From positions 3,348,001-3,412,000 of the forward strand of contig NZ_CP075170.1 of the NCBI RefSeq assembly GCF_024399315.1: a stretch of 64,000 nucleotides of DNA, read 5' to 3'. Position numbers and translations under genes: made by a program. Each line of letters opens with the position of its first letter. Within the stretch, counting starts at the first letter, position 1. The stretch is from Chryseobacterium sp. MA9 (GTDB lineage: Bacteria; Bacteroidota; Bacteroidia; Flavobacteriales; Weeksellaceae). Shown here piece after piece: positions 24,177 to 34,000 of the stretch. The notes beneath the pieces are model-generated. The model did not search any database. It was given only the letters and a program-made list of their open reading frames with translations, and was not told the origin of the DNA.

Positions 24177-26756
24177 ATGAAAAAGAATATATTATTCCTT
24201 TTAGTGATATGCCTTGTTGCTTCCTGTGCTACCAAAACAAAAAAGCCGGAGCAGCGATCAAAACTATTGAAAGGATTTTCCACATATTACAATACTCTTT
24301 TTAATGCGAAAGATGCATTAAACAGTGAGTTTACAACCAGAGATAAGGGACATAAAGATAATTTTTATGCTCCTTATATTCCTATTCTTACCTATGAAGA
24401 ACAGCCTTTGGGAAGTGATCTTGGACAATCAGAGGCTTTTGCTGAAAATTCCATGAAAATGGCTGAAGTAGCTAACAAACCTTCAGGAAGAGGAAATTCC
24501 GGAGTACCGAATATTCCTGGTGGTCCTCAGGGAAATGCCCCTGCAAGACCTGACGGAGAACAAGGTAAAGGAGCTACTACACTTGAAATTGCAGAAGCAA
24601 AAGCTTTAAAAGCAATTAATAAATATTCTGTGACCAGAAACGGTGAAGAGAAAAACAAGCAGATTTTTGATGCTTATATGATTCTTGCCCAAGCGAGAAT
24701 TTATAGAGGTAAATCTCTGGAAGCACTGGATGCTCTTAATTATGTGTTCACTCACATGAAAGACGATAAGAGAATTGCACTGGCAAGAATTTATCAGGGG
24801 CTTGCCTATGATCAAATCAAAGATTATCACAGAGCTCATGAAACTTTTGCAAAACTGAAAGGAGAAGACATTAATAAAAGCTATGCAAAACTGCTGAGCA
24901 TCTATTACTCTGAATCTCTGCTGGATGCAGGTAAAAAGGAAGAGGCAGCCAAAGAGCTTGATGAAGCCTTTGAACTGAACAGCAACAGAAAACTAAAGAG
25001 TAGAATTGCTTATCTGAGAGGCCAGGTTTTAGAAAATCTGAACCAGAATGATAAAGCAAGAGAAAGCTATACCGCAGCATATAAATATGCCAATGATTTT
25101 GAATTTGAAGTAAAATCTCAGATTGCTATTGCTAAAACTTTTAATGGTAAAGGTGACTATGCCGGAGCCAAAAACTATCTGGAAGGAATCAGTAAAAAAG
25201 GGACTTACGGTTCCAGAAAAAACGAATTTTATTATGCTTTAGGTTTAATGGCCAACAAAGCAGGAAAAAAAGATGAAGCCCAGCAATTCTTCAGAAAGTC
25301 CCTGTTTGAAAAGGTTTCTGACCCTCAGATCCGTGGATTGGCTTATTACGAAATAGGTAAAAGCTATCTTGACAAGAATGATTACATTGGAGCCGGAAGC
25401 TATTATGATTCTGCGCTTGCAGTAATGACGTATGAGCCCTCAAAAATCCTTTTAAAAGACCAGTCTGCCTACATCAAAAAAATTTCAAAGAATTATTATC
25501 TGATCAAAAAGAATGACAGTATTCTTTCACTGGCAAAGATGGATGAAGGCCAGAAAACAGACTATTTTACAAAATATATAGCAAAATTAAAGATTAAAGA
25601 AGAAAAAGAGGAACAGGAAAGAAGACGTGCAGAAAGGAGCAAAGGATTTGATACCGGAGACTATAGCGCTAATTCTATTTTTGCTAACAGCTCCAATGCT
25701 TTTGAGGATTTCGGGGTGACTACTAAAGGATTTTACTTCGGAAATACCGGAACTGTAAGCAAAGGAACATCCACGTTTAAACAAGTCTGGGGAGATCGTG
25801 CTCTTGCTGATAACTGGCGTTTTTCCAAGAAAATGGCTTCTATTGAAGATATGAAGAATGAAGCGCTGGGGGTAACTTCAGCACCCAATCCTAGACGTTT
25901 TGAGCCCTCTTACTATATTGAGCAGATTCCAACAGATCAGGGTAAATTATCCCAATTGAAAAAGGACAGAGATACCGCTTCATTAGGTCTGGGAATCATG
26001 TATCAGAACTACTTTACCAACACTCCCCTAGCTACAAAAACACTGTATGATCTTGTAGATGTAAAACCGGAAGAAAAGGTAATGCTGCAGGCATTGTATG
26101 AGATTTTTGCCATGAATTATGAGAAAAATCCACAGGCATCCGAAAAAGCGAAACAAATTCTATTGGCGGATTATCCTTACACTTCTTATGCTGAATTTGC
26201 CAGAAATCCTAAAAACAAATCGTTCGTAAAATCAACGGAAGAGGTTGAAAATGAATATAAAAAAGCATATGCCTTATTTGAATCGGAAAAATTTGCGGAA
26301 AGTAAGGATGTGATAGATCAGACTCTTCAAAAATTTCCTAAGGATGCGCTGGTCCCTAAATTGTACCTGCTCAACGCATTCAACGCAGGGAAATCCAGCG
26401 GAAAGGAAGTAATGATTCTGCAGCTTGAACAGATTGCACTGAATTATTCTAAAACTCCTGAAGGGATAAGAGCTAAAGAAATGCTGATTTATCTGAAAAG
26501 CGACCTCAGCTTCCAGGCAACGGATAATAAAGGAAATGCTGTCCCGCAACAACCCTCAGGAACACCTGTACAACCTAATACCCAGAACACCGGAGTTCCG
26601 CAAATGAATAATGGAAAAATACAGAAGCTGGAAAATATAAGTACGCAAACTCTGGACCCTACTCCACAGCAGGCAAATCCTAACCAGCAGCAGCAAAAAA
26701 ATAAAAAATCAACAGAAACCAAACCAGCGTCAAAGGTACCGCCAAGACCTCAATAA
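24177..26756 (+). CDS. sprE: SprE/PorW-like TPR lipoprotein of the type IX secretion and gliding system
   Basis: 859 residues, close to the size of F. johnsoniae SprE. A lipoprotein signal (MKKNILFLLVICLVASC) is followed by the STYYNTLFNAKDAL segment typical of SprE/PorW. Numerous TPR-like helical pairs run through about 150-450 and 640-760 (IYRGKSLEALDALNYVF, GKKDEAQQFFRKSL). The tail from 780 is Pro/Gln/Asn-rich and low in complexity. SprE links the T9SS outer-membrane complex to the periplasmic ring and is needed for secretion and gliding. The T9SS cargo gene at 4.7 kb fits an active system. Confidence 0.8.
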   Translation: MKKNILFLLVICLVASCATKTKKPEQRSKLLKGFSTYYNTLFNAKDALNSEFTTRDKGHKDNFYAPYIPILTYEEQPLGSDLGQSEAFAENSMKMAEVANKPSGRGNSGVPNIPGGPQGNAPARPDGEQGKGATTLEIAEAKALKAINKYSVTRNGEEKNKQIFDAYMILAQARIYRGKSLEALDALNYVFTHMKDDKRIALARIYQGLAYDQIKDYHRAHETFAKLKGEDINKSYAKLLSIYYSESLLDAGKKEEAAKELDEAFELNSNRKLKSRIAYLRGQVLENLNQNDKARESYTAAYKYANDFEFEVKSQIAIAKTFNGKGDYAGAKNYLEGISKKGTYGSRKNEFYYALGLMANKAGKKDEAQQFFRKSLFEKVSDPQIRGLAYYEIGKSYLDKNDYIGAGSYYDSALAVMTYEPSKILLKDQSAYIKKISKNYYLIKKNDSILSLAKMDEGQKTDYFTKYIAKLKIKEEKEEQERRRAERSKGFDTGDYSANSIFANSSNAFEDFGVTTKGFYFGNTGTVSKGTSTFKQVWGDRALADNWRFSKKMASIEDMKNEALGVTSAPNPRRFEPSYYIEQIPTDQGKLSQLKKDRDTASLGLGIMYQNYFTNTPLATKTLYDLVDVKPEEKVMLQALYEIFAMNYEKNPQASEKAKQILLADYPYTSYAEFARNPKNKSFVKSTEEVENEYKKAYALFESEKFAESKDVIDQTLQKFPKDALVPKLYLLNAFNAGKSSGKEVMILQLEQIALNYSKTPEGIRAKEMLIYLKSDLSFQATDNKGNAVPQQPSGTPVQPNTQNTGVPQMNNGKIQKLENISTQTLDPTPQQANPNQQQQKNKKSTETKPASKVPPRPQ

Positions 26757-26758
26757 AA

Positions 26759-26789
26759 TAAAAAGCGAAGATCTGCTCTTCGCTTTTTT
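26759..26789. terminator. Bidirectional intrinsic terminator
   Basis: AAAAGCGAAGA and TCTTCGCTTTTTT form a strong stem with a short loop, with A and T runs on either side, between sprE and convergent tsaB. Confidence 0.85.
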
Positions 26790-26823
26790 ATTTTTATATA
26801 AATGTTTATTGTCTGGTACAATC

Positions 26824-27498
26824 TTACGATTTCTTTTTCTTTACCCCATGGAAATCTTTGAGATAGAAAGGCTCAAAATAAGCCATATCTTCAAATTCTT
26901 TATTTTCTATTTTTTCCAATGTCTTTCTGATAAGATATTGTGCAGAAGGATAAACATCCTCGTTAAAAACGGCATCAGGAAGATTCAGTATCTCTTTTGC
27001 CTTCTTAGCCCCATCTCCTATAAACAACACTTTTTTATCTCTGAATTCTTCAAAAGAAGTCTCATCCAAAATTTTAGCTTCTGTCTCAGATAGTTCTTTT
27101 CCCGTATTACCGTCATAAGCGGCCGTATACACCTCCATTCTTCTTGCATCAATCAAAGGTATTATAAAGTCATAGTTATCGCCTAAAAAAGGCTCTATCA
27201 TGCTTTCAAGAGAATTCACGGCAATCAGGGGAACTCTAAGACCATAGCAGAATCCTTTTGCAGAAGCTGCGCCAATCCTTAACCCTGTATAAGATCCGGG
27301 ACCTTTCCCTAAAGCAACAGCTTCAATATCTTTAAGAGCAATACCCGCACCTTCCAACGCCCATTCTACATAGGTATGAAGGCTTTCAGACTGTTTATAA
27401 TTTTCGGAAACTTCTTCACACACGCACAGTAGCTTTTCATTGTCTGATACTGCTACCGAACAGTTTTTGGATGATGTTTCCAGATATAGAATTTTCAT
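26824..27498 (-). CDS. tsaB: tRNA threonylcarbamoyladenosine biosynthesis protein TsaB
   Basis: 224 residues of the YeaZ/TsaB actin-like fold: ILYLETSSKNCSVAVS at the N-terminus, then VALGKGPGSYTGLRIGAASAKGF and PLIDARRMEVYTA. TsaB forms the scaffold that joins TsaD and TsaE for t6A synthesis at tRNA position 37. It lacks the TsaD metal-binding histidines, as expected. A -7 box TAAATTTG (minus, 27556-27563) lies 58 bp upstream, at the end of the next gene. Confidence 0.95.
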   Translation of the reverse strand: MKILYLETSSKNCSVAVSDNEKLLCVCEEVSENYKQSESLHTYVEWALEGAGIALKDIEAVALGKGPGSYTGLRIGAASAKGFCYGLRVPLIAVNSLESMIEPFLGDNYDFIIPLIDARRMEVYTAAYDGNTGKELSETEAKILDETSFEEFRDKKVLFIGDGAKKAKEILNLPDAVFNEDVYPSAQYLIRKTLEKIENKEFEDMAYFEPFYLKDFHGVKKKKS

Positions 27499-27577
27499 TT
27501 TCTTGTTTTAAGCTAAACAGCGATCTTGCTTTCGCAACATTGCTTTAATATTCTGCAAATTTAATCCATTATTTTGA

Positions 27578-28327
27578 CTATTTTCTATAAATAGTTCTCG
27601 GTTCTGCCTGAGCACTCGGGTAGATTGTCATATCTGAAATGGTAACGTGTTTCGGAGCATTTACACAATAAGCAATGGCATCAGCAATATCTTCTGCTTT
27701 CAGGGCATCATAGCCTGCATACACCGTTGAAGCTTTCTCGCTGTCTCCTTTGAATCTTACCAAAGAGAAATCGGTTTCTACAGCTCCCGGCTGAATATTG
27801 GTTACTTTGATTCCAAATTCGGTAAGTTCCAGTCTCATTCCTTCTGAAATAACGTCTACTGCTTTCTTCGTTGCACAGTACACTACTCCATTTGCATAAG
27901 TCTGCCTTGCCGCCACAGAACTGATGTTTACTATATGACCTAAATTTTTAGTTTTCATATTTGGAATGATCATTTTAGAAACATAGAGTAGTCCTTTTAC
28001 ATTTCCGTCAATCATAGAATCCCAGTCATCAGTCTTGCCAGCTGAAAGAGGATCTAATCCATGAGCATTTCCAGCATTATTGATCAGAACATCAATCTCT
28101 TTCCAGTTTTCAGGAAGTGAATTAATGGATGTTTCTACTTCTTTGAGGTCCCTCACATCAAACAATAAACTAAATACTTCGGTATATTGAGATAGCTCTG
28201 ATTTTACCGTTTCCAATACTTCGCTTCTTCTTCCGCAGATAATGATTCTGTTTCCCTGTTTTGCAAGAAGCTCTGCAGTGGCCTTACCTATACCGGAAGT
28301 AGCTCCGGTGATTAATATTGTCTTCAT
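27578..28327 (-). CDS. SDR family NAD(P)-dependent oxidoreductase (YdfG-like)
   Basis: 249 residues of a classical short-chain dehydrogenase. TGATSGIGKATA binds the cofactor, NNAGNAHG and SSVAARQ (catalytic Ser) follow, and YCATKKA carries the YxxxK pair. ICGRRSEVL after beta-2 has arginines that favour NADPH. Close relatives of this type (YdfG) reduce 3-hydroxy acids such as L-allo-threonine. The substrate is not determinable. It may be cotranscribed with the tautomerase gene 15 bp upstream. Confidence 0.9.
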   Translation of the reverse strand: MKTILITGATSGIGKATAELLAKQGNRIIICGRRSEVLETVKSELSQYTEVFSLLFDVRDLKEVETSINSLPENWKEIDVLINNAGNAHGLDPLSAGKTDDWDSMIDGNVKGLLYVSKMIIPNMKTKNLGHIVNISSVAARQTYANGVVYCATKKAVDVISEGMRLELTEFGIKVTNIQPGAVETDFSLVRFKGDSEKASTVYAGYDALKAEDIADAIAYCVNAPKHVTISDMTIYPSAQAEPRTIYRK

Positions 28328-28342
28328 AATTTTTTTATATTC

Positions 28343-28738
28343 TTAAATAATATGTTTTGCTCCCTGTATCCCTCCATTTCCAAATGACCAATCTTCCTGT
28401 CCGTTATTTTCAGTTAATACAATAATGATATTATTTTTTGTAATTGTGGTTGATTCTGCTATTTTTTCAGCGATAGAAGCATAAAGCCTTTTTTTCTTTT
28501 CAAAGGTTCTTCCTTTGCCTGCAATAATCTGTATATAGACTATTTCTTCTGTATGTGGGATCTCAAGATAACTTTTGGGAAATTTAATCTGGTGTGAATC
28601 TAATTCTTCAATAACATGAAAATAATCATCAGCAGGGATATTAAATTCATTGATCAAACTCTGGTGAACAGAGATAGAAATTTGATCTTTTACTTCTTGT
28701 CTCAGCGTTTTAGGTAAGCTAATTCTTACAAAAGGCAT
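28343..28738 (-). CDS. Tautomerase family protein
   Basis: 131 residues from MPFVRISLP (28738); the longer frame adds 33 residues that would place the catalytic proline internally. In the 4-oxalocrotonate tautomerase superfamily, Pro1 after Met removal is the base, and it is present here. The body (LIAEKIAESTTITKNNIIIVLTENNGQEDWSFGNGG) resembles the double-length tautomerase_2/MIF-like fold. The substrate is unknown. Confidence 0.85.
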   Translation of the reverse strand: MPFVRISLPKTLRQEVKDQISISVHQSLINEFNIPADDYFHVIEELDSHQIKFPKSYLEIPHTEEIVYIQIIAGKGRTFEKKKRLYASIAEKIAESTTITKNNIIIVLTENNGQEDWSFGNGGIQGAKHII

Positions 28739-28793
28739 ATAGTAAGTTTTTAGATTAATAATTATTCTATATTCAAAGATAGAAAAGATATAA

Positions 28794-29165
28794 CTAGTTG
28801 GCATCAAATGCTTCAAAAGCATTTGTAATATGGTCAATAATTAAGGTTTTATTTTCATCAGGAAGAACGGAGATAATATCAAATCTGACTTCGTTATCTT
28901 TATTAAACTCTTCTAGATAATGATTGGCTGCAGAAACAATTGATTTTATTTTTGTTTTGGTTACAGCTTCCTGGGGGAGCATAAATGCATCAGTAGATCT
29001 TGCTTTCACTTCCACAATGATAATCAGATGATCTTTTTCAGCAATAATGTCTATCTCCGCTTTTTGAAAACGGAAGTTTCTCGCAAGAATTTTGCAGCCT
29101 TTTTTCTGAAGATAATGGGCTGCCATATCTTCTGCTATTTTTCCAAAATCGTTATGATCAGCCAT
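28794..29165 (-). CDS. YraN/UPF0102 family nuclease-fold protein
   Basis: 123 residues. The endonuclease-like core is intact: KIAEDMAAHYLQKKGCKILARNFR, then AEIDIIAEKDHLIIIVEVKAR with the D-ExK-type catalytic residues, and HYLEEFN. YraN proteins have the Holliday-junction-resolvase-like fold, and their biological role is not established. It lies between the tautomerase and the carboxypeptidase genes on the same strand, 43 bp after the latter. Confidence 0.93.
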   Translation of the reverse strand: MADHNDFGKIAEDMAAHYLQKKGCKILARNFRFQKAEIDIIAEKDHLIIIVEVKARSTDAFMLPQEAVTKTKIKSIVSAANHYLEEFNKDNEVRFDIISVLPDENKTLIIDHITNAFEAFDAN

Positions 29166-29208
29166 ATTTTGTATTTAAGAGTTTGAAGATAGGAGAGTAG
29201 TTGTCTTT

Positions 29209-30138
29209 TTAAAATTCGAGCTTTACTTTAGTTCCAACCTTCATTTTAACATTACCACCGATTAAAAGTGGTCGGTTATCTTTAATATGTCCATTCGGGA
29301 AAGCAAATACTACCGGGAATTTATATTTTGAAATTCTGTCAGAGATAAGTTTATAAGCAAATTCATCAAAGCTTTCTTCATAGCTTTTATTTTCTTTTTC
29401 GTCTCCCATATTGGTCATCCCGCCAACGATAAGTCCTTTGATCTTACTGAAGACTCCTGCCAGCTCCAGACTCATAATCATGCGGTCCAGTGCATAGAAG
29501 TTTTCTCCGATATCTTCGATAAACAAGATCTTGTCTTTAAAGTAGAAAGAATACTTAGTTCCTAAAAGGGCATAAATAAGGGCTAGATTACCTCCAACCA
29601 ATTCTCCTTCAATATTCCCTTCTTTATTGAATTGATTTGATTCAAGGTTATATTTTGGCATTTTTCCTTTTAAAATATCGAAGATCAGATCATAGCTGCC
29701 ATCGGTAACTCCAAAACTTGATGTCTTAATGGTTTGCCCATGAATGGACACAAAACCTTTTTTCAACAGATAGCTTTGTATAACCGTGTTATCAGAATAC
29801 CCGATATACCATTTCGGATTTTCTGTAAAACCTTTCATTTTCAGATGCTGAACCAGGTGCTGGCATCCATAACCTCCTCTGGAAGCCCATACCGCTCTGA
29901 TTTCTGTATCGTTTAAAGCCCAATTGATATCTTTTATTCTTTCCTGTTCTGTTCCGGCATAATTGTATCCGTTTGAAAATTTAGTGAAGAGATGTTCTCC
30001 GAGAACGGGTTCAAAACCTCTACTTTTAATCATTTCTATTCCCTTTTCCAATTGGGTGGCATCTACCGCTCCAGCAGGGGAAATAACAGCTATTTTGTCT
30101 CCTTTTTTAAGAGACTTTGGAAAGATCATTTTTTTCAT
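29209..30138 (-). CDS. S66 family LD-carboxypeptidase
   Basis: 309 residues of the LdcA/MccF type. The nucleophile elbow is WYIGYSDNTV (serine about 119), with EDIGENFYALDRM supplying the glutamate and FPNGHIKDNRP the histidine of the Ser-Glu-His triad. LdcA trims the terminal D-alanine from murein tetrapeptides in the cytoplasm for recycling. No signal peptide is present, as expected. The start overlaps the LysE-type exporter gene by 4 bp. Confidence 0.92.
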   Translation of the reverse strand: MKKMIFPKSLKKGDKIAVISPAGAVDATQLEKGIEMIKSRGFEPVLGEHLFTKFSNGYNYAGTEQERIKDINWALNDTEIRAVWASRGGYGCQHLVQHLKMKGFTENPKWYIGYSDNTVIQSYLLKKGFVSIHGQTIKTSSFGVTDGSYDLIFDILKGKMPKYNLESNQFNKEGNIEGELVGGNLALIYALLGTKYSFYFKDKILFIEDIGENFYALDRMIMSLELAGVFSKIKGLIVGGMTNMGDEKENKSYEESFDEFAYKLISDRISKYKFPVVFAFPNGHIKDNRPLLIGGNVKMKVGTKVKLEF

Positions 30139-30821
30139 TTTGTTTTTTGATATTTTACTTCTTTCTTTTCTGCTTCCTCCAGCTGTCTTTCAAACTGATT
30201 GAACTTTTTGAAACTTTGCAGAAAGATGAAGAAACTGAAAATAATAAGAATACAGCCAACAACTCTTCTGATTTGGTTGGCCAGTTTTTGTGTTAATTTA
30301 TCATGAAACTGCTTGGCAAGAAATATCTTGGCAAGATCTATTGAAAGGTAAGTGGCCAGTACTATCCCTATGTATAAAATAAAACTGCTGGTGTCCGGAT
30401 ATTGATTCCTTACGGAAATTACCGTTACCAGCCAGAAAAGGATGACTCCAACATTGAGAAGATTAAAGAAAAAGCCATTGAAAAATGTTTTAATATAATT
30501 TTGGCCAATGATCTTTTCTTCGCCGGGCAAATGCATTTTGGTTTTGGTAACCAGCATCACAATTCCATAAATGAAAATAAGAATAGAGGTGATTCTGTAA
30601 AATCCGGGATGTTTATCAATTAACGAAACAATATCCGTACTGGCATAATAAGCCGCTACAATGCATAATAAATCTGCTGTAATCACACCAAGATCTAGTG
30701 ACAATGCATGCTTTGGGCCTCTGGAAAAGCTGGTTTCAATTAAAAGGAAGAAGATAGGTCCTATAAAAACCAGGCTCAGCATAAATCCTAATATGATGGC
30801 AGATAGTACAAGTTCTAGCAT
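30135..30821 (-). CDS. LysE/RhtB family amino-acid exporter
   Basis: 228 residues with about six hydrophobic helices and the N-terminal LysE layout (ILGFMLSLVFIGPIFFLLIETSFSRGPKHALSLDLGVI). Members export amino acids such as lysine, threonine or homoserine. A positively charged C-terminal tail (EEAEKKEVKYQK) is cytoplasmic. The 4-bp overlap with the LD-carboxypeptidase gene suggests coupling; export of amino acids released from murein peptides is a speculative link. Confidence 0.88.
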   Translation of the reverse strand: MLELVLSAIILGFMLSLVFIGPIFFLLIETSFSRGPKHALSLDLGVITADLLCIVAAYYASTDIVSLIDKHPGFYRITSILIFIYGIVMLVTKTKMHLPGEEKIIGQNYIKTFFNGFFFNLLNVGVILFWLVTVISVRNQYPDTSSFILYIGIVLATYLSIDLAKIFLAKQFHDKLTQKLANQIRRVVGCILIIFSFFIFLQSFKKFNQFERQLEEAEKKEVKYQKTK

Positions 30822-30997
30822 TAAGTGGTATTTTAAAATGAAAATAAATTCATTTCGTTTTATACAAAGTTATACTTTATGATTTAATTATTCAATAAAG
30901 TTGTGATATATCAAGTGGATTTTAAGGAGAGTTTAATGTAAAATTTTTAAGAAAATAGGAGAGGAGAGTATATTCAAAAGCTTTTGCTTAAAAAAAT

Positions 30998-31031
30998 AAA
31001 AGGCTGAATGTTCATTAACATTTCAACCTTT
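30998..31031 (-). terminator. Intrinsic terminator of rnr
   Basis: AAAAGGCTGAATGTT and AACATTTCAACCTTT form an imperfect stem. On the minus strand it is followed by TTTATTTTTTT, 39 bp after the rnr stop. Confidence 0.7.
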
Positions 31032-31069
31032 CTATAAATTATCTACAGTCTTATTTTAAGACATGTTTC

Positions 31070-33223
31070 TTACTTCACAATCTGAAAGTCAAGCTGCTTC
31101 TGAATAAGATTTGCTTTTACCACTTTGATCTGAACTTCATCTCCCAACTGATACTTGTTTCCGTGTCTTATTCCGTATACCGCATGGGTTTTTGCATCAT
31201 ACATATATGAATCATCCACAAGATCTCTAAGTTTGATAAGACCTTCAGCACCATTTTCAGGAATTTCAACCCAGAAACCGAATTCTGCCACTCCGGAAAT
31301 CACTCCTCTGAAAGTTTCTCCCAAGTGTTTTTCCATGAATTTCACCTGCATAAACTTGATAGAGTCTCTTTCCGCATCTGCTGCCAGTCTTTCCATAGCG
31401 CTGCAGTGTTTTGCTTTGTCTTCAAGCTCTCCTCTGTTTGGAGATTTCCCCCCATCCAAATAATGCTGAAGAAGACGGTGTGCAAGTAAATCCGGGTAAC
31501 GACGGATAGGAGAGGTAAAGTGGCTGTAATACTCGAAACCAAGACCATAGTGGCCAATTGGTTCTGTAGAATATACCGCTTTGCTCATACTTCTCATCGC
31601 AAGGGTTTCAATCATATTCTCTTCGCCTTTTCCTTTTACATCATGAAGAAGTTTATTCAAAGATTCTGCAACCTTTTTGGTGTTGGCAAGATTCATTTTA
31701 TATCCGAAAGTAGCCACAAAATCTCTTAAAGATTCCAGTTTTGCCGGATCCGGATCATCGTGAACCCTGTAAATAAATGTATTGTTGGTGATTTCACCCT
31801 TTCTACTCAGAGATACATATTCAGATACTTTTTTATTGGCCAAAAGCATGAATTCTTCGATCAGGTGATTGGAATCCTTACTAATTTTAAAGTAAACTCC
31901 AATCGGTTCATTATTTTCATCCAGATTGAATCTTACTTCACTTCTGTCAAAAGTAATAGCTCCTCTTCTTATACGTTCATGACGCATAATCTTTGCCAGC
32001 CTGTCAAGAGTATTAATCTCTTCTGCCAGATCTCCTTGTCCGCTTTCTATACGTTCCTGAGCCTCTTCATACGTAAACCTTCTGTCTGAATGAATCACTG
32101 TTCTTCCAAACCACTGTTTCTGAATTTCAGCCTCGTCATTCAGTTCAAAAACTGCAGAAAAAGTATACTTATCTTCGTGAGGACGAAGGGAACAAACATC
32201 ATTACTTAAAACTTCCGGAAGCATCGGAACAACTCTGTCAACAAGATATACCGAAGTAGCTCTCTTATACGCTTCATCATCAAGAATAGTTCCGGGAACT
32301 ACATAATGAGATACGTCAGCAATGTGAACACCGATTTCCCAGTTTCCGTTTTCCAGCTTTCTAATGGATAAAGCATCATCAAAATCTTTCGCATCTTTCG
32401 GGTCAATCGTAAATGTACAGATATTACGCATATCCCAACGTTTTGCAGCTTCTTCATCCGTAATACTTCTGTCTATTTTATCTGCATCTGCTTCTACTTC
32501 TGATGGAAACTCATAAGGCAGACCATATTCTGCAAGGATAGAGTGGATTTCCGTTTCATGTTCTCCCGGAGCACCCAGCACCTGGATAATTTCTCCTTCA
32601 GGATTTTTATCTCCCGGTCTCCATTCTGTCATTTTTACGATAACTTTATCTCCATCTTCAGCATTGTTGAATTTTCCCTTCGGAATAAAGATATCTGTAT
32701 TGATTGATTTTTTATCACAAACAACAAACCCAAATTCTTTATGAGCCACCTTCTGAAATGTTCCTACAAATTCAGTTCTGTTACGCTCCAAAACTTCCAG
32801 AACAGAGCCTTCAAGTTTCTTTCCTTTATAATGATAAGTTATAATTAGGACCTTATCTCCCTGCAGGGCATCCTTCACATTTTTCGCATGAACGAAGACA
32901 TCATCTTCCAAACCTTCCACACTTACGTAAGCATTTCCACTTTGATTGAAGTCAATAATTCCGGTAAGCGTTCCTGCTATTTTCAGGTTCACTATATATT
33001 TTCCTTTTTCTACTTCTTTGATTTTTTCAGAGCCCTGAAGTTTATGCAGAGCCTGGATTACAAGTTCCCTTTGTCTTGGATTTTTGTAATCTATTCCGTC
33101 AGCAATCTGCTTGTAATTATAAATTTTAGATGAATTCGCATTCATAAAACGGAGAATCAGTCTTCCGATCTCCATCATTTTTAAATCATTTTTATGACTT
33201 ATATATTTTCTTTTTTTTGGCAT
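31070..33223 (-). CDS. rnr: Ribonuclease R
   Basis: 717 residues of the RNase II/R superfamily. There is an N-terminal winged helix, then two cold-shock domains (GIIDFNQSGNAYVSV and KEFGFVVCDKKS). The RNB catalytic core carries DPKDAKDFDDALSI, which supplies the magnesium aspartates, together with HIADVSHYVVPGT and HFTSPIRRYPDLLAHR. A C-terminal S1 domain (GVISGVAEFGFWVEI) completes it. The enzyme degrades structured RNA 3' to 5' and takes part in RNA quality control. A long upstream gap may hold a leader. Confidence 0.96.
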   Translation of the reverse strand: MPKKRKYISHKNDLKMMEIGRLILRFMNANSSKIYNYKQIADGIDYKNPRQRELVIQALHKLQGSEKIKEVEKGKYIVNLKIAGTLTGIIDFNQSGNAYVSVEGLEDDVFVHAKNVKDALQGDKVLIITYHYKGKKLEGSVLEVLERNRTEFVGTFQKVAHKEFGFVVCDKKSINTDIFIPKGKFNNAEDGDKVIVKMTEWRPGDKNPEGEIIQVLGAPGEHETEIHSILAEYGLPYEFPSEVEADADKIDRSITDEEAAKRWDMRNICTFTIDPKDAKDFDDALSIRKLENGNWEIGVHIADVSHYVVPGTILDDEAYKRATSVYLVDRVVPMLPEVLSNDVCSLRPHEDKYTFSAVFELNDEAEIQKQWFGRTVIHSDRRFTYEEAQERIESGQGDLAEEINTLDRLAKIMRHERIRRGAITFDRSEVRFNLDENNEPIGVYFKISKDSNHLIEEFMLLANKKVSEYVSLSRKGEITNNTFIYRVHDDPDPAKLESLRDFVATFGYKMNLANTKKVAESLNKLLHDVKGKGEENMIETLAMRSMSKAVYSTEPIGHYGLGFEYYSHFTSPIRRYPDLLAHRLLQHYLDGGKSPNRGELEDKAKHCSAMERLAADAERDSIKFMQVKFMEKHLGETFRGVISGVAEFGFWVEIPENGAEGLIKLRDLVDDSYMYDAKTHAVYGIRHGNKYQLGDEVQIKVVKANLIQKQLDFQIVK

Positions 33224-33524
33224 TTTAAATTTCTTTTAATTGTTTTCGTCTTATCTCAAGTAAGACCTTTTTCTAAATCTTCCTTATTCGTTCCTTTATA
33301 TAAGGTCATTCAATTTCATCATTGGAATCTTTCCGTACATCATTAGAAATTATCTTTCAGTTTACTTAGAACGGGAGCTTTAGTTTTGTATAAATTTAAT
33401 ACAATTCTCGAGAAGAAAAGAGAAAAACCTTCTATTAAATATGTTTCAAATATAAGAAAGGCTTTGGAGAATAATAGAGTGTAATTTCTATTGGACACTG
33501 CAAATGTACAAATAAAAAATAAAT
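33224..33524. other. Gene-free rnr upstream region
   Basis: This stretch has no convincing gene; the one 74-codon frame inside it (33343-33567, minus) is AT-rich and overlaps the terminator. Minus-strand -7-like boxes TATATTTG (33447-33454) and TACATTTG (33501-33508) could drive rnr, giving leaders of about 225-280 nt. Confidence 0.5.
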
Positions 33525-33552
33525 AAGGCTTGTAATATGATTTACAAGCCTT
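33525..33552 (-). terminator. Intrinsic terminator of rpiB
   Basis: AAGGCTTGTAA (33525-33535) pairs perfectly with TTACAAGCCTT (33542-33552). On the minus strand it is followed by ATTTTTTATTTTTTATTTG. Confidence 0.85.
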
Positions 33553-33560
33553 AGTATATT

Positions 33561-33995
33561 TTAGCAAACTGCAATTTTATCAACTCTGTTCTGGTGTCTT
33601 CCACCTTCGAAGTCTGTTGAAAGAAATCTGTCTACAATCTCAATCGCCAGTTCCTTTGATATAAATCTTGCAGGCATTGAAATCATATTGGCATCATTAT
33701 GCTGTCTTGCCAGTGTTGCAATCTCCGGCATCCAGCAAAGTGCGCATCTTATTTTCTGATGTTTGTTCGCAGTGATCTGAACTCCGTTTCCGCTTCCACA
33801 GATCAGAATTCCTAGCTCATTTTCTCCATTTTCCACAGAGGTTGCAGCAGGGTGTACAAAGTCCGGATAATCCACACTGTTTGTGGAAAACGTCCCAAAA
33901 TCCTGAACTTCAAATTGTTCTGAAAGATAGTTCTTAACAATCTCCTTATATTCATAGCCTGCATGGTCCGCTGCAATAGCAATTTTTCTTTTCAT
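33561..33995 (-). CDS. rpiB: Ribose 5-phosphate isomerase B
   Basis: 144 residues of the LacAB/RpiB fold: IAADHAGYEYKEIV at the start, GILICGSGNGVQITANKH with the catalytic cysteine, and CWMPEIATLARQHNDANMI. RpiB interconverts ribose 5-phosphate and ribulose 5-phosphate in the pentose phosphate pathway. It may be the only isomerase here if no rpiA exists. It is monocistronic. Confidence 0.95.
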   Translation of the reverse strand: MKRKIAIAADHAGYEYKEIVKNYLSEQFEVQDFGTFSTNSVDYPDFVHPAATSVENGENELGILICGSGNGVQITANKHQKIRCALCWMPEIATLARQHNDANMISMPARFISKELAIEIVDRFLSTDFEGGRHQNRVDKIAVC

Positions 33996-34000
33996 AATAC

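Noticed and set aside
33343-33567. 74-codon minus-strand frame in the rnr-rpiB gap
   Set aside because: It runs through the rpiB terminator, is AT-rich and has no recognisable domain or start signal.
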